Of a stretch of 64,000 nt of DNA, positions 34,114 through 46,141 are shown one piece after another. Both the position numbers and the translations under genes were made by a program. The stretch lies in NCBI GenBank assembly GCA_037127315.1, contig JBBBDQ010000231.1, positions 619,001-683,000 of the forward strand. The letters are read 5' to 3'. The DNA comes from Ascarosepion bandense. Lineage: Eukaryota > Mollusca > Cephalopoda > Sepiida > Sepiidae. The notes under the pieces are model-generated. The model was not told where the DNA came from and searched no databases. It saw nothing but the letters and a program-made list of their open reading frames with translations. Position 1 is the first letter of the stretch. Each line of letters opens with the position of its first letter.

Positions 34114-35508
34114 GCAGTATGGTCAACGGGCTTCTCTCTGACAAACAGTATGGGTTTCGCTTCAGCAGGTCTACTGCTGATATGCTAACGACCATTACCG
34201 AGTACATATACCAGGCACTCGACAAGAATGGTGAAGCCCGAACCGTTGCCTTGGACATCTCCAAAGCATTCGACAGGGTCTGGCATGCTGGCCTCTTGTG
34301 CAAACTGCGGTGCTATGGGATAACTGGTCATCTGTTTGACCTCATCCAGTCTTTCCTCTCTAACCGCACATTGAAGGTGGTATTAAATGGGCATGCCTCC
34401 CAAAACTACCAGACGAACGTGGACGTCCCTCAAGGTTCTATCCTAGGTCCCACGCTCTTTCTGATCTACATTAATGATCTCCCCGACACCATTAGATCCC
34501 ATTGGCATGTATGCCGACGACACAACAATCTACTCCCGCATCGATCAGAAACCAGGTCTGGACGACAAAGTGAACCTCGCTGCCTTACTTGAAAGGGAGC
34601 TCCAATCCGTAGTGGCCTGGGGTAGGAAATGGTTGGTAAATTTCAATGCCTCTAAAACAAAGCTGTTATCAACTAATCACCATAGACAATCGCATCTACC
34701 TCCCATTAGCATGGGACAGGCTAGCCTCCCAAAGAGTAAAATACTACGCCTCCTTGGCCTTACACACTCGGCGGACATCAAATGGAATGACTATATTGAA
34801 TCCATTGCCAAATCTGCTGCTATGAAAGTGGGCTCCCTGTGCACGGCCCGGAAATTTTTCCCACCTGAATCTATTCTGCACATATACAAATCTACCATCC
34901 GCCCGTGTATTGAATATTGCTGCCATATCTGGTCGGGTGCCCCAGCTGCTCTCCTTGGGCTTCTTGACAATATACAAAGGAGGATCTGTAACGTGGTTGA
35001 TACTGACTTGGCAGACCGGCTACAGCCGCTCTCCCACCGGCCTAAAGTGGCTTCCTGTGCCTCTTCTACAAGTACTTTCATGGCTTCTGCTCCGATGAGC
35101 TTAGATCACTGGTGCCGCCTAATTACGAATTTACACGAGATACTAGATTAGCAACTAGGTCCCACCCTTTTACAGTTAAACAAATAAGATGTAACCGTAA
35201 ATTCTACTCCAACAGCTTCTTTTCTCGCGCTTCCCGCCTGTGGAACTCCCTTCCACAAGTCTGCTTTCCCGACAGTTACAATCTCCAGGTGTTTAAATGT
35301 AGGGTCAATAGACACCTCCTATCACACTAACTCCCAACTATTCTCACAACACTCTCATCTACCCAACCCTCATTCTCGGTATCCTTACCCGCCTATCACC
35401 CACCCTCTGTCATTTCCTATATTTAATCATCCTTTCTCCACTCTACGTATCCCCCTGCACAGTAGTGGCAGTCACATGCCTTGCTCGGGGTGAAACGCTT
35501 ATAAAAAA
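34114..35508 (+). pseudogene. Jockey/CR1-like LINE reverse transcriptase, inserted in an LTR
   Basis: Encodes, in three frames joined by two frameshifts (about 34,500 and 35,090), the C-terminal two-thirds of a non-LTR reverse transcriptase. Motifs in order: GLLSDKQYGFR, ALDISKAFDRVWH (first catalytic Asp), VPQGSILGPTLFLIYINDLP and MYADDTTIY (catalytic YADD). Then a thumb region with W-V-FN-SKTK, CIEYCCHIWSG, LQPLSHR and RLWNSLPQVCFPDSYNLQ. The frameshift near 34,500 falls just before YADD. The 3' UTR ends with the family CCCCTGCACAGTAGTGGCAG...GGGGTGAAACG, then poly(A) at about 35,499. The N-terminal endonuclease and gag-like ORF are missing (5' truncation). It is the longest copy of this family here. 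Confidence 0.9.
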
Positions 35509-35642
35509 AAAACTCTGACAGCCAGACTAACAGTAACGCTTATCGCGCATTGGTGTATGTTTGTACTACTCTCTTTGTAATATATATGTTTAAAACTATT
35601 CCGTTTTTGTGCCGTTATTTCTTGGCCCAGCGGACCACAACA
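35509..35642 (+). repeat. Gypsy LTR, right part
   Basis: Continues with TCTGACAGCCAGACTAACAG, GTTTGTACTACTC, TTATTTCTTGGCCC and ends CCACAACA at 35,642. Joined to 33,988-34,113 it gives an LTR of about 260 bp. Confidence 0.8.
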
Positions 35643-35760
35643 ACTTGGGGACGAGGTCACAACACAGGTTCACTCTGACCTGGAGTGGTAGCACATGTTA
35701 GGGTCTCAGCTATGTTCAAATTGTAAGCCCCCAAACTGGGGTCAAAACACTAGAAAAGTA
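35643..35760 (+). other. Primer-binding site and leader remnant of the plus-strand Gypsy
   Basis: The spacer ACT is followed by TGGGGACGAGG (35,646-35,656), one base different from the TGGCGACGAGG that would pair with tRNA-Ser(GCT). A short leader-like stretch follows. A single PBS copy is present here, in contrast to the array at 27.9-28.5 kb. Confidence 0.65.
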
Positions 35761-35963
35761 AAATAGACTTTTATAAAAATTTTGTAGAAAAACATACATT
35801 TTTTTAAGAAAACACTCTCAACAATACATTTTTAAAGCAAAAAACATTACTTTAACACATTTTTGAAAAAAAAGTTGAAGAGGGTGTACATATGTATAGT
35901 ATTATTATTAAGGTTTTAATAAAACAATGCTCAATGTATAAACAGAGCTTTATTATATATATA

Positions 35964-36220
35964 TTAGTTCGAATTCCAGCTGAATTCCTTACATTCACTT
36001 ACGCACAATTAGCCTTGGGAGAAGTATTAATCAGTCTCTTTCCTTCAATGTTGCGTTATATAATAAGACAGATTGAGTTCTATGGCTTTGGCTGGCAACC
36101 AGCATACCCCAGAAAGCAATGGAAACGTACTGTGGGTTATTCTTCAGCCCAGTCAGTCATCTCTCCTTTGAGACATGATCACCCAAAGCGTGTATCACGT
36201 ATGGCACTTAACTGACTGAT
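35964..36220 (+). mobile_element. SINE family A, head truncated
   Basis: Begins at the B box (GTTCGAATTCCAG) and runs through the body to CACTTAACTGACTGA. The hairpin is present with one mismatch. Confidence 0.85.
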
Positions 36221-36724
36221 ATATATATTAATAAATATACATATTATCTTACGTCTATAGAACGCCTCTGAGTTTCATGCTTTATGTAATCATCAGGTAC
36301 ATATTTCAAACTGACAGTTTAGTAGATTTGAATTTAAGTTCACTCGATGCTCATGGAAATTAAATCTTATGAAGTTACGCTACTGTTTTTTTAATAACAA
36401 GGTTAAAAATCTACATGTTTTACGGTTACATGTGGATAAAAATTTAGATTTAAATTAAAATTTAAAATAATAAAATGAAGGAGAATAAATCAAAACGGCG
36501 TAAATCATATGCCTTAAAAATTTAAATATTCAAATATTACATGTACATAAATATTTAGGAGAAATTAGAATTTTAAAATTTTAAATAAAAATAAGATAAA
36601 ATAACTTAATTTGTCTTTTTATTTTTAATTTAAGAGGTTAAATTTATAATTACAAATTAAAAATGTAAGAAATAAAAATAACTGGGGTTTAATTAATAAT
36701 TGTTAAAAGTAATATTTCGGGGTA

Positions 36725-36764
<40 letters not shown>

Positions 36765-37320
36765 AGTAGGCAAACAAATAGTGGGGGCTATATCAATCTG
36801 GATCTAAGAATTTAAGTAAGTATTTTTTCTATGACAGCATGCGGTCATTAAATCACTTTTTTATTAAGCAAATTTGGATTCTTGATATGGTTTAGTATGG
36901 CAACTTTTTCTAAAAGCACAGATTGCATTTATCTCTTTTTCCATTGTAATATTTAGATTTAGCTACGATATTCCAGTTAATAATTGAGTTCTTCTGTTGT
37001 TATTTTAATTTCCAATAATGTATGGAAAAAGCAGTACTTTGCTGTATTGTATTTACTGTTGTTTAAAGACATGTTGTTAAATCTTATCTTCCACCTGTTA
37101 GAAATGTTTCCAAATTAAAATTTAGCATCATTATCATCCAAATGTATTCTAACTCTATAAAACATTAAATTATTGGAAATTAAAAAACATAATTTTCCAT
37201 AAATTCCGTACTGTTGTCTTCGGTTGAGTTTGTTTACTTTCGCAGAAAATTTGAGCCGATATTTATCATTTGATAGAAATCAGGAGAATACCTATATAAA
37301 CTTAATTTTGTTTTTCATTA
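36221..37320. other. AT-rich; (AAAG)n at 36,725-36,766; nothing else recognised
   Basis: The tetranucleotide array is perfect for about 10 units. Low-complexity AT sequence around it shows no gene. Confidence 0.5.
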
Positions 37321-37324
37321 AATT

Positions 37325-37479
37325 TTCTGTGGCTCGATTGGTAAAGACACGTCGGATCTAAAGATGGCATCTCTCCACTGGAGAAGAGCACGGGTTTGGT
37401 TTTCAAATTCCTCTCCATATTAAATTTTTCATGAACACACTCACACACACCCTCCTTCTTTCTGTCTCCCTGTCTCTCC

Positions 37480-37520
<41 letters not shown>
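37325..37520 (+). repeat. tRNA-like SINE head, then (GATA)n
   Basis: TGGCTCGATTGG (A-box-like) and GGTTTTCAAATTCC (B-box-like) lie about 70 bases apart. (GATA)n occupies about 37,482-37,520. The body is not shared with SINE A. Confidence 0.4.
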
Positions 37521-37522
<2 letters not shown>

Positions 37523-37571
37523 CCAAGGTAAACATATTTAAATTAATTTTTATTAATGTAGATAACGGTGT

Positions 37572-37820
37572 ATCATAGCCATCACGGAAATAAGTAATAA
37601 TGTTAGTTCCGGCTCATTTAGAAATGACTTGCAGGTCAGGGTTTTGTGATGAAATCATAGCCATCACGGAAATAAGGAATAGTGTTCGATTTGACTCAAT
37701 TTAAACTGACCTGCAAGTCAAGTTTTGTGTCGAAACCATAGCCATCACGGAAATAAAGAATAGTGTTGGATCCGGCTCATTAAGAAATGACCTGCAGGTG
37801 AACATTTTATGTCGAAATTG
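37572..37820. repeat. 82-bp tandem repeat, three units
   Basis: CATAGCCATCACGGAAATAA recurs at about 37,573, 37,655 and 37,738, each followed by a GGCTCATT-(A)GAAATGAC-TGCAGGT-like block. Confidence 0.85.
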
Positions 37821-38045
37821 GTTGATACATCAAGATACGTCAAGAGTTAATTCCAAGGTCGAAGGATACGAATTTAGTTCTATAATTTATTTCTGAATGA
37901 TACTACTGACTTAACTCTATGTCAGTGCACTCTTTGCCATGGGATACATTGGTGCAGTTTCTGATCGGGAAAGTCTCCACAGATTTGATTCGGTATTTCA
38001 CATAATAAATATATACAAACAGCTACGAGCTTCAGGTTATTGTAA

Positions 38046-38506
38046 AACTAGCAAAATAGCCCGGCGTTGCTCGGGTGTAATGAAAGCTTTAAAACTAATC
38101 CATGGTCCTGGAGCTCAGACTCTTTGGACGTTGGCACGAAAAAGTAAAAAGCATTAGTTGTTTCCAGTTAAAGCGAAACCGTAGACTGAAAGAAAAATAA
38201 ATGAATGTAAGTCAAATTTTTATTTCCTGGTATCGATATCTAATTTTCTGCACTATTGTAAGAACTGCAACCTTGAAACTTCTGAATACCGTTTCTTATG
38301 TTTTGTCTATGAGTGTATCAAAATTGATTAAAATCGGACCACTCCTTCTATAAACCAATTTTTTTCGATTATCGATTTTCGATATTTATCAGGGGTACCT
38401 CGACACAAAACCTAGCTCAGAACACTCGCAGAGGCTTATAGTACAACTCTGTAAATTTTCAAGAAAATCGGTTCAGCCGTTTCGGAGTCTATAGGTAACG
38501 GACACA

Positions 38507-38549
<43 letters not shown>

Positions 38550-38590
38550 ACACACACACACACACACAGACAAAGTTCCATTTATAAATA
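38046..38590 (+). repeat. Dispersed repeat family C, internally deleted copy
   Basis: CTAGCAAAATAGCCCGGCGTTGCTCGGG start and GGTTCAGCCGTTTCGGAGT end as at 17.2-17.9 kb. The middle, including the inner (CA)n, is deleted, and a large (CA)n lies at 38,508-38,573. Confidence 0.7.
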
Positions 38591-38734
38591 AGTTTAGATA
38601 ACCTGTTAGATTGAGATTATGCATTAATTTGATTTGTTCAGAGTCACGTGCACTGGATAATCAGATCACAGTTAGCACTAAAACTCTCCTAATCTTTTGT
38701 TTTTGTTAACCACTGAATGCTGGTACAAATATGG

Positions 38735-39100
38735 ACACATGACCGAGTAATTAGAACGTTCACGTATGACAATGAAGCTGGGTTCGAATCTCATCAGGGT
38801 CGATTTGTCAGGAAATTGACTTCTCATCGGTCTGGCGTAGGCAATCTCAGTTTGTGACACATTTAAAAAAATGCCTGAAAACCATACCACGAGTTGAACC
38901 AAGCTTTTGGGGTCCGTCATTGGCTTGGAAGAAGTCTTGAGTCGTCGTACATAATACAACGTCTGTATCAGTCATCGAAAGAAATCCATGATATCCACTC
39001 ACAGAACCGAGATCTGACTACAGCAATCCTTGAGAGTCTTGTGTGTGGGGTGGAATTGTCTATGGGTTTTCGCCACAACTACGACAATTATTAGACATAA
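38735..39100 (+). repeat. tRNA-like SINE head and body, separate family
   Basis: ATGACCGAGTAATTAGAACG and GGGTTCGAATCTC (excellent B box) form a tRNA-like head; about 300 bases without coding potential follow. It is unlike SINE A. Confidence 0.45.
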
Positions 39101-39192
39101 TCAGTCAATGGATTCTATACAAATATCATTAGCTGGAAATTCCATCAAATTAAGAAATCATCCTTCTCTATTGAAAGTTTCTCAGCAGTTTT

Positions 39193-39240
<48 letters not shown>

Positions 39241-40050
39241 CAAGAAAGTGGAAGAACACGTAGAATAAAACCTACTGTTCAAGTATTTACTTTTAAAAAA
39301 GAGTGCTCCATACAGAGTAGAGCTTAATATTGCAATTTTTTTATTACAATCGTTTATAAAAGTATATCACTACACAAAAATTGTCATGTTTCAGAACAAT
39401 ACTGTTCTTCTTTGGGTGATACGTCCAAAAGACCCTTTTTTAACATATCACCTGAAGAAATAAAAAAAATGACAATATATCTATCTATATATATACGTGT
39501 GTTTGTGTGTGTTTGCTATTACATAATCACGAAAACGACATCGTTGAGAATGATTTTGATTGGTTTGGGTTAGTGTGAACTGACTAATCCGAGACTGGGT
39601 AAAACTTAGACCTAGCCTTTCGTTTTCTCTATAATCGCAGAATGTCGTATAAATAAACTTAATCCTTAAGATCACATTGTTAAATTGTACCAGGAAAGCC
39701 AAATTCACACGGGACCAAATCATAATTCCTAACAGTTTATATTGTCATAGTTTTCGTTTCTTCTTTTTCTAGTACTTCTAGAATATGAAATGCCTTTTCA
39801 GTACGTGAACTATCATGTCTTTCCTTAATTTCTTCTGTTACTCTAAATAACCAGAGAAGACAAGTTCACAAAAGATAAAATCATAATTCACCATAGTTTA
39901 TACCGTCATATTTGTCGTTTCATGTTCTTCAATTTCTTCAAATTCTTCAAAATCGTTTTCTTCTTCTTCCATGTTCATTCGGGACTTGGTGATAGTGGCT
40001 CCCCATAACTTATTTTTTGTTCCTCTAAACGACTTTTACATTCTTACCAT
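39101..40050. other. (TA)n and short duplications only
   Basis: (TA)n at 39,196-39,238. A block around AAATCATAATTC-(C/A)CA-TAGTTTATA occurs near 39,715 and 39,880. No gene signal. Confidence 0.4.
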
Positions 40051-40051
40051 C

Positions 40052-40275
40052 CTTCAGTTAAGTTCCATACGTGAAACACGCTTCGACGATCATGTCTCTT
40101 TCAAGACATGACTAACTGGGAAGAAGATTATCCTGCAGTAGGTTGCCATTGCTTTCTGCGGTAGACTGGTAGACAACCAATGCTATAGAACCCAATCTCT
40201 CCTGCTATTTAACCCATAACTGGAGGGAAGTGACGGATTAATACCTTTCTCAGGGTTATTTGCGAGTAATTCTAC
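40052..40275 (-). mobile_element. SINE family A, head missing
   Basis: From the CAGTTAAGTTCCATACGTG tail to the TCAGGGTTATTTGCGAGTAA block; the tRNA head is absent. One hairpin arm is altered so that both arms read in the same sense. Confidence 0.8.
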
Positions 40276-40475
40276 CATCATGACAGCATAACTATTTTGA
40301 CACTGCTATTTTAACCACATTAATAAACGTTAAAATTATTGTATTCCATTTGGGAGGTGTAAGTTCCATTCGGGCAACTTTCTTTTGAGAACTGCTCCAT
40401 GTAAGCGACTTCCAAGAAAGTGTCTTCTCGATCCCTACAATCTTATCTTGTTCCAAGTCTAGGATAAATCATTCC

Positions 40476-40772
40476 GTCAGTTAAGTGTCATATGTGATAC
40501 ACGCTTGGGCGATCATGTCTCGAAAGAAACATGACTGACTGGGCAGAAGATTATCCCGCAGTAGGTTGCCATTACTTTCTCTGGTAGTCTGGTTGCCGAT
40601 CAAGGCTATAGAACCCAATCTGTACTGTTTAACTCATAACTATAAAGAAGTGACAGATTAATATCTTTCCCGAGAGTATTTGCACGTAAGTGAATGCAAG
40701 GAATTCAGCTGGAATTCGAACTCCCGATTTCTTGTTCCGAGCCGATATCCATTGCACAAAAACGCACATATC
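40476..40772 (-). mobile_element. SINE family A, near full length
   Basis: Tail at 40,484, B box GGAATTCGAACTC in reverse at about 40,713-40,724, A box worn. There is a small deletion in the T-rich body. Confidence 0.85.
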
Positions 40773-40775
40773 ATC

Positions 40776-42200
40776 TCCAGATATTGGCATAAACAGCGCA
40801 TTTTACTCTCTAACCTTTCTTTCTCGAGTAGCTCCGTACAGAGTGAAAATTACTGTCAAGAAAGAAAGACTTCCAGAAGACTAATTTCACATCGTTAAGA
40901 CGCATTAGACAGGCCCAGGTGACATTGTGATACAACAATGCGGAAATCGAAAAGCGATGGGCTGCCATTATGTCATGCTAGATTAATAGGTTCTGGTATT
41001 TATCTCTTGAAACGCATCGCCTTTTACGTTTGAGTATCACAAGTGAACATATAATCATTTCGCAATCAGCTGCTTCAATTTACTACAGCAATATGCCCGT
41101 CTATAAATTGATTTCTTCTGCAGGATAATTTTTCCGACCCTCAAGGGTGAAATTTCCTGGAATAAGTCCCAATGCAATGAGTTAAGTTCCGTTTACTGTA
41201 AAGGGGCAACTTAGAGGGTCCTAATCTAAAGAAATCTCCGTGGGATATAATGCAATGATCAATTCGTTGGAAAGATCAAATGACGGTCAATTTATAACAA
41301 TTACTCTATTGAAAGTAACAACGTATAAGCCAGCATCCCGTTGGTGCATTTATGGAATCTTCTTATTGTCCAAAGTCAGCAGGCGAAGCAGGAAGCACCT
41401 CATCGTTTCTTGAGTAAAAGTAGTCACTGGAAAGATCTCTTTAAAGATAAGTAGGCAAATATTAAGTCAAGAATAATGTTCTGGATATTCTTAGCAGACT
41501 ATTTGTAGCAGCCTGCATTAGTTTAAACAACGTACGTCCGCTTAGTCTTATGAAGTTATCTATCTAATTATCTATGTGTCTGGTATACTGTAAACATACA
41601 AGAACGTGTTTTCCTCAACGAAAACGAATATCGAGAAACTGATTGATACTGATTTGATGCAACAGTGTTTTACTGATAAATTTTTATATACACCTGTTCC
41701 TCATTGCAATGCACCATAAACATTGTGGAAGACTAGCAAAGTTATGAGATGAGAAACTGTTGGATATTCTTGACAGTATGCAGAAGAGTCTAAGAAAATC
41801 ATTATAAAAGCACAGCTGCAAGATATTGGTCTTGAAAATTCTCATAAAGCAGCATCCCCACCAAATAAAAAAAATTCCTATGAAACATAATGGCGGTATA
41901 TGAACTGAAAGTAACGGATCATAAAAACGATGTTCCGAAACAAATTAAGACGGATTTCTGTATTTTGGCTTCACTTTAAACATTATTTATACTTTTCATT
42001 CATACTCTCCCTCAATATTTTGTATAAAAACATATCCGTTAATAAAAATAAAAATGCATAGTGGCTTTCCGAACAACCCCTTTATATAAAAACAAAAACT
42101 TTGAAAAAAATTGAAAAGTCTGGGTGACGTCTGACACTTTTCTTTTCTCTATAATTGTTTTTACTTTTTTTATATTTTTCATTTCTTTAAATTATTTAAT
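40776..42200. other. Longest stretch without a recognisable repeat
   Basis: No element shared with the rest of the window, and no open frame above about 60 codons. It may be ordinary unique intergenic or intronic sequence. Confidence 0.35.
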
Positions 42201-42203
42201 GTA

Positions 42204-42500
42204 TTTTTAAATCATTTCACCCCAAGCAAGGCATTCCACTGCCACTATAGCGCAGGGGGTTATATAAAGCGATTGGATATAGGAAATGTCAGAAGGAGGG
42301 TGATAGACGAGTAAGGAGGTACATAGGAAGACTGTTTGAGAGAATGAGTGCGAGTTAGTGTGTTAGGAGGTGTCTATTGACCTTAGATTTAAACTCATGG
42401 AGGTTGTAGCCGTCGTGGAAGCATGTATGCGGAAGGGAATTCCACAGGCGGGAAGTGCGAGAAAAGAAGCTGTTGGAGTAGAAATTGTGGTTATTTTGAA
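42204..42500 (-). pseudogene. LINE 3' end (Jockey/CR1-like family)
   Basis: Minus strand: the C-terminal NFYSNSFFSRTSRLWNSLP and DGYNLHEFKSKVNRHLL are open, followed by the 3' UTR and the CCCCTGCGCTATAGTGGCAGTGG end with GGGGTGAAATGAT. The 5' junction is near 42,500. Confidence 0.8.
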
Positions 42501-42918
42501 TTCCACCGCCAATTGGTAATTTTTCTGTTCTGTCAGCCAATCTGACATGCTTTTTTTCCTCTTCTTCTTTTTCCTCTTCTTTCACTTTTCTTTCTTTCCC
42601 TCTTTCTTTATTCCTTCTTCCCTTTATTTGTCTTTTAACTAAACTTACTTCCATTTTCTATACATACACATACGCACACGCACACATAAACAAATAATTC
42701 TATGATTTATGATGGTCGATGATACGAGTGCAAGATTCACTCGCTGAAATGGCAATACGTTCTGGAAAAATTTTAATTCTTTTATATGTAATAAATATTG
42801 GCTCTGTAAATAAATAATTTTAATTACACTGAGCGCTCTGGTTGGATTAGTTTAATATTTAATTTTTAATAATTACTAGGATGCTTCTGGGATTTTACCT
42901 TCAAGCCGCTTCCTTTAG

Positions 42919-42963
<45 letters not shown>

Positions 42964-43280
42964 CATTCGCAGACATATCTGTTTTGTTGTATCACAGCTC
43001 ATCAGTACGGTTAGACTCCGATTGCTTTTTAACCCAGGATTGAAACCGGACCGAATTGGCGTCAGTCGGCGATTCTACCTCTGGGCTATGTGCATTCGTT
43101 AGAAGACGGCAGGCTTTTTAGCGCATATATTATCATTATACGTGCCCAATTGCTAGCTGCTCTAATTCATTTTACTGAATGAACGATGCGTACACGCCAG
43201 AGTAGCTACTGTTTTTCAAAATCTACCATTCTTCCAGAATGCTCAATCAGGGTGTGAGAGCGTAAATATATATATATATA
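42919..43280 (-). repeat. Repeat family B, full copy, minus strand
   Basis: Between (TA)n at 42,919-42,961 and (TA)n at 43,267-43,282. Contains, on the minus strand, ACGCTCTCACACCCTGA..., GAATGAA, GCCCAGAGGTAGAATCGCCGAC (A-box-like) and a GGTTTCAATCCTGGG B box, ending CTGTCTGCGAATGACAATA. It is the inverted partner of 44,290-44,605. Confidence 0.65.
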
Positions 43281-43825
43281 TAGCGCCGCTAACAAAAAAA
43301 TTAATTAATTATTTATTACAAAAAATTAAAAAATGCCAAACACATCGTCAATAATTTACCTGCAAAATCTTGACTGCAGAGAACCAGTTTCGTTTGCTAA
43401 TCTATATGTTCATTGAGAAACAATGTTTTACAACTATTCAGATCCGTAAACAATTACATTGGCCACACCTCTACGAAAATGACGAGAAGATAGACATTGC
43501 ACCTTACTTGCAACAGTTCCAACCAATTTCATTTAAACACGCATCGATATTTTCCAGGAGCTATCCGTGATATACTTCATGACACTACATACATAATATC
43601 ATCATCGACATGCAAACGAAGATGAAATATAAGAAAGGCATTACAAATAAAAATGACATTTCCTACACTTAATGACAAATTATGAACACGGTAACCATGT
43701 GCTTAATATACATATGACTCTATATACATAGACTTTACACCTATATATAATGGCGTTCAGAAAAGGAAAACATCCTATAAACACATGAAAAATTATATAA
43801 AAAACTTAATGATAATACCGTGTCT

Positions 43826-43875
43826 AACATTTCAATGAAACCTGCATAAAAGAGAATTTGTTGCCCAAATACGCA

Positions 43876-43943
<68 letters not shown>

Positions 43944-44036
43944 CGTATATAAAAAATATTGTGTATATAAAAATACTTTAAATTGTCTAACATTTCAATG
44001 AAACCTGCATAAAAGAGAATTTGTTGCCCAAATACG

Positions 44037-44088
<52 letters not shown>

Positions 44089-44310
44089 CGTATATAAAAA
44101 ATATTGCGTATATAAAAATACTTTAAATTGTCTAACATTTCAACCTGCATAAAAGAGAAATTGTTACCCAAATACGCAATATATATATATATATATTGCG
44201 TATATAAAAAATATTGCGTATATAAAAATACTTTAAATTGTCTAACATTTCAATGAAACCTGCATAAAAGAGAAATTGTTGCCCAAATGCGCAATACTTA
44301 CGCTCTCACA
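43826..44310. repeat. Tandem repeat with (TA)n cores
   Basis: Three to four units of about 115-160 bases: TGTCTAACATTTCAATGAAACCTGCATAAAAGAGAA, TTGTTGCCCAAATACGCAATA, a (TA)n of different length in each unit, TATTGCGTATATAAAAA. The (TA)n is flanked by CGCAAT and ATTGCG, so each core is a palindrome. An inverted piece lies at 44,580-44,675. Confidence 0.8.
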
Positions 44311-44605
44311 CTCTGCTTGAACACTCTAGAATAAAAGTAGAGTTTGAAAAACAGTAGTCACTCTAGCGTGTAAGCATCGCTGATTCAGTAAAAATGAATT
44401 TGAGCACACTAGCTATTGGGCGCGTAATATGATATGCGCTAAAAATACTTCTTTCTTCTACCGAACGCCCCGTGGCCCAAGGGTACTGACGCCAAATCTG
44501 TCGGGTTTCGAGCCTGGGTTGTGTAGCAATCGGAGTCTAACCGTACTGATGAGCTGTGAAACAGATCTGTCTGCGGTTGACAATATATATATATATATAT
44601 ATATA
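44290..44605 (+). repeat. Repeat family B, full copy with tRNA-like block
   Basis: TTACGCTCTCACACTC start. At 44,470-44,522 is GTGGCCCAAGGG (A box) and GGGTTTCGAGCCTGGG (B box), the best-preserved pol III boxes of this family. Ends CTGTCTGCGGTTGACAATATA. Confidence 0.65.
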
Positions 44606-44675
44606 TATTGCGTATTTGGGCAACAATTTCTCTTTTATGTAGGTTTCATTGAAATGTTAGACAATTTAAAGTAAT

Positions 44676-46141
44676 TTTATTTGATTACTCAACAAATGCT
44701 TTAACAAGAAACATATCTTTTACAAAATAAATTTAATATTTAGTATAATAGCTTTTTGCTTTGATCACAGCCTTCCTTCTGTCAGGCATTGACATCACAT
44801 GGTTCTTCAATGTATCTAATGGTATCTCCTGCCAAGCAGCTTGTATTTGTTCCCAAAGTGTGTCTTGCAAAGTAACATTAGATTTATCAATTTTTTTATC
44901 CAAAATCTCCCATAGATGTTTAATAGGATTGAGTTCAGGGCTTTGTGGGGACCAATTCAAATTCCGAAGGTCTCACTTTTTCTTCCTTTTTAGTTAAATA
45001 GTTTTTACAAAGGCTTGAAATATGTTTAGGGTCATTGTCTTGTTGATAAATAAATCCTTGTTCTATTAAACGTATTCCAGATGGGACACCATGGCGGATA
45101 AGAATCTGGTGATACATTTTTTTATTCATCTTTCCATCGATTTTCTTCAGGTCTTCAACTCTCTAGCCACTAAAGAATCCCCAAACCAGAATATTCTCAC
45201 ATCCATGCTTCACTGTTGGCACAATGCATTTTTAAGGTACCTTATATTTGATCTCCGCCTAACATACTGTCTTCTTTTAAAGCCAAAAGTTCAAATTTTG
45301 ACTCATTTGTCCAGAGTAATTTCGTCTAATGATCTACCGTCCAATCCTTGTGCTGATTTACAAATTCTAAGCGCTTTCTTAGGTTTACTTCACGCAACAA
45401 TAGTTTCTAACCGCTTATCTCCCATACAATTCATTTTCACAAAGCCTTCTGGTAACTGTGAACCTAGAAACCTGTTTATTTTTAGGAATCAGTTTGTTGC
45501 ACTCGTCCCTGGATTCACGGGCAGTCTTCTTCCGGTCTCTCAGACTAGCTAATCGTCGTTATTTAACCTTTTTATCAGATATTTTCCTTGGCCGTCCATT
45601 TCTCTTCTTTCTTTCTAAGTTACCTGTTTCATTTTCTCTATCCAGGGTGTATTTTACTGTATTTGGGGAACGTTTGATGTCAGCTGCAATCCTTCTAAGC
45701 GTCCACCCAACGTCACTTAAAGCCTTTATTCTACTCCTTTGTGCCATTGTTAACACTGCTAACTTAAGCATTGTGGCCTGCTTAAAAATAAATTCTTTGA
45801 CAGTTTCTAAAATAAATGAATTACTCGAGGTCATACAGCTAACTATTATCAAAATAAAGTTAAAAAAAAGAACCTTTAAACTATGTTGACACTATTTACA
45901 GTCAATTTGAGAGGGGCAATTAAGAAAGTCAGTCATATCCAAAGATAACAGAATAATGAGTAGTTTCAAATTAACTTGTTTAATAGAAAATAGGAAAAAT
46001 TAAATATAACTTCTTTTTAATATATTTCTTTTACATCTAGTTTTAAATAATCAATATTTATTACTTGGCTTTTAACCCTGTATTTGAATTTCAGTGAGGT
46101 TTTTAGGGAAATCACCCATGTCCTAACACTTTTGCATACTA
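44676..46141 (-). pseudogene. Tc1-like transposon with decayed transposase
   Basis: Minus strand, N to C: 45,852-45,559 encodes a helix-turn-helix region (LTMAQRSRIKALSD-GWTLRRIA, then RKKRNGRPRKIS, the GRPR hinge). The middle (about 45,550-45,130) is frameshifted but shows KFELLALK and a worn YVRR; 45,100-45,030 has FIYQQDNDPKH (second Asp); 44,957-44,733 has SPELNPIKHLWE (third acidic residue, Glu) to the C-terminus. Total length would be about 340 residues, normal for Tc1. The right terminal repeat ends at 46,141 (GTAGTATGCAAAAGTG-TAGGACA inward). The left terminal repeat is missing and replaced by the 44,580-44,675 repeat. Several stops; inactive. Family role: DNA cut-and-paste. Confidence 0.85.

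Noticed and set aside
38735..38800. Functional tRNA gene
   Set aside because: A and B boxes are present but the arms do not fold into a proper cloverleaf and no terminator follows; more like a SINE head.
45091..45889. Plus-strand frames of 153 and 143 codons
   Set aside because: Shadows of the minus-strand Tc1 transposase.
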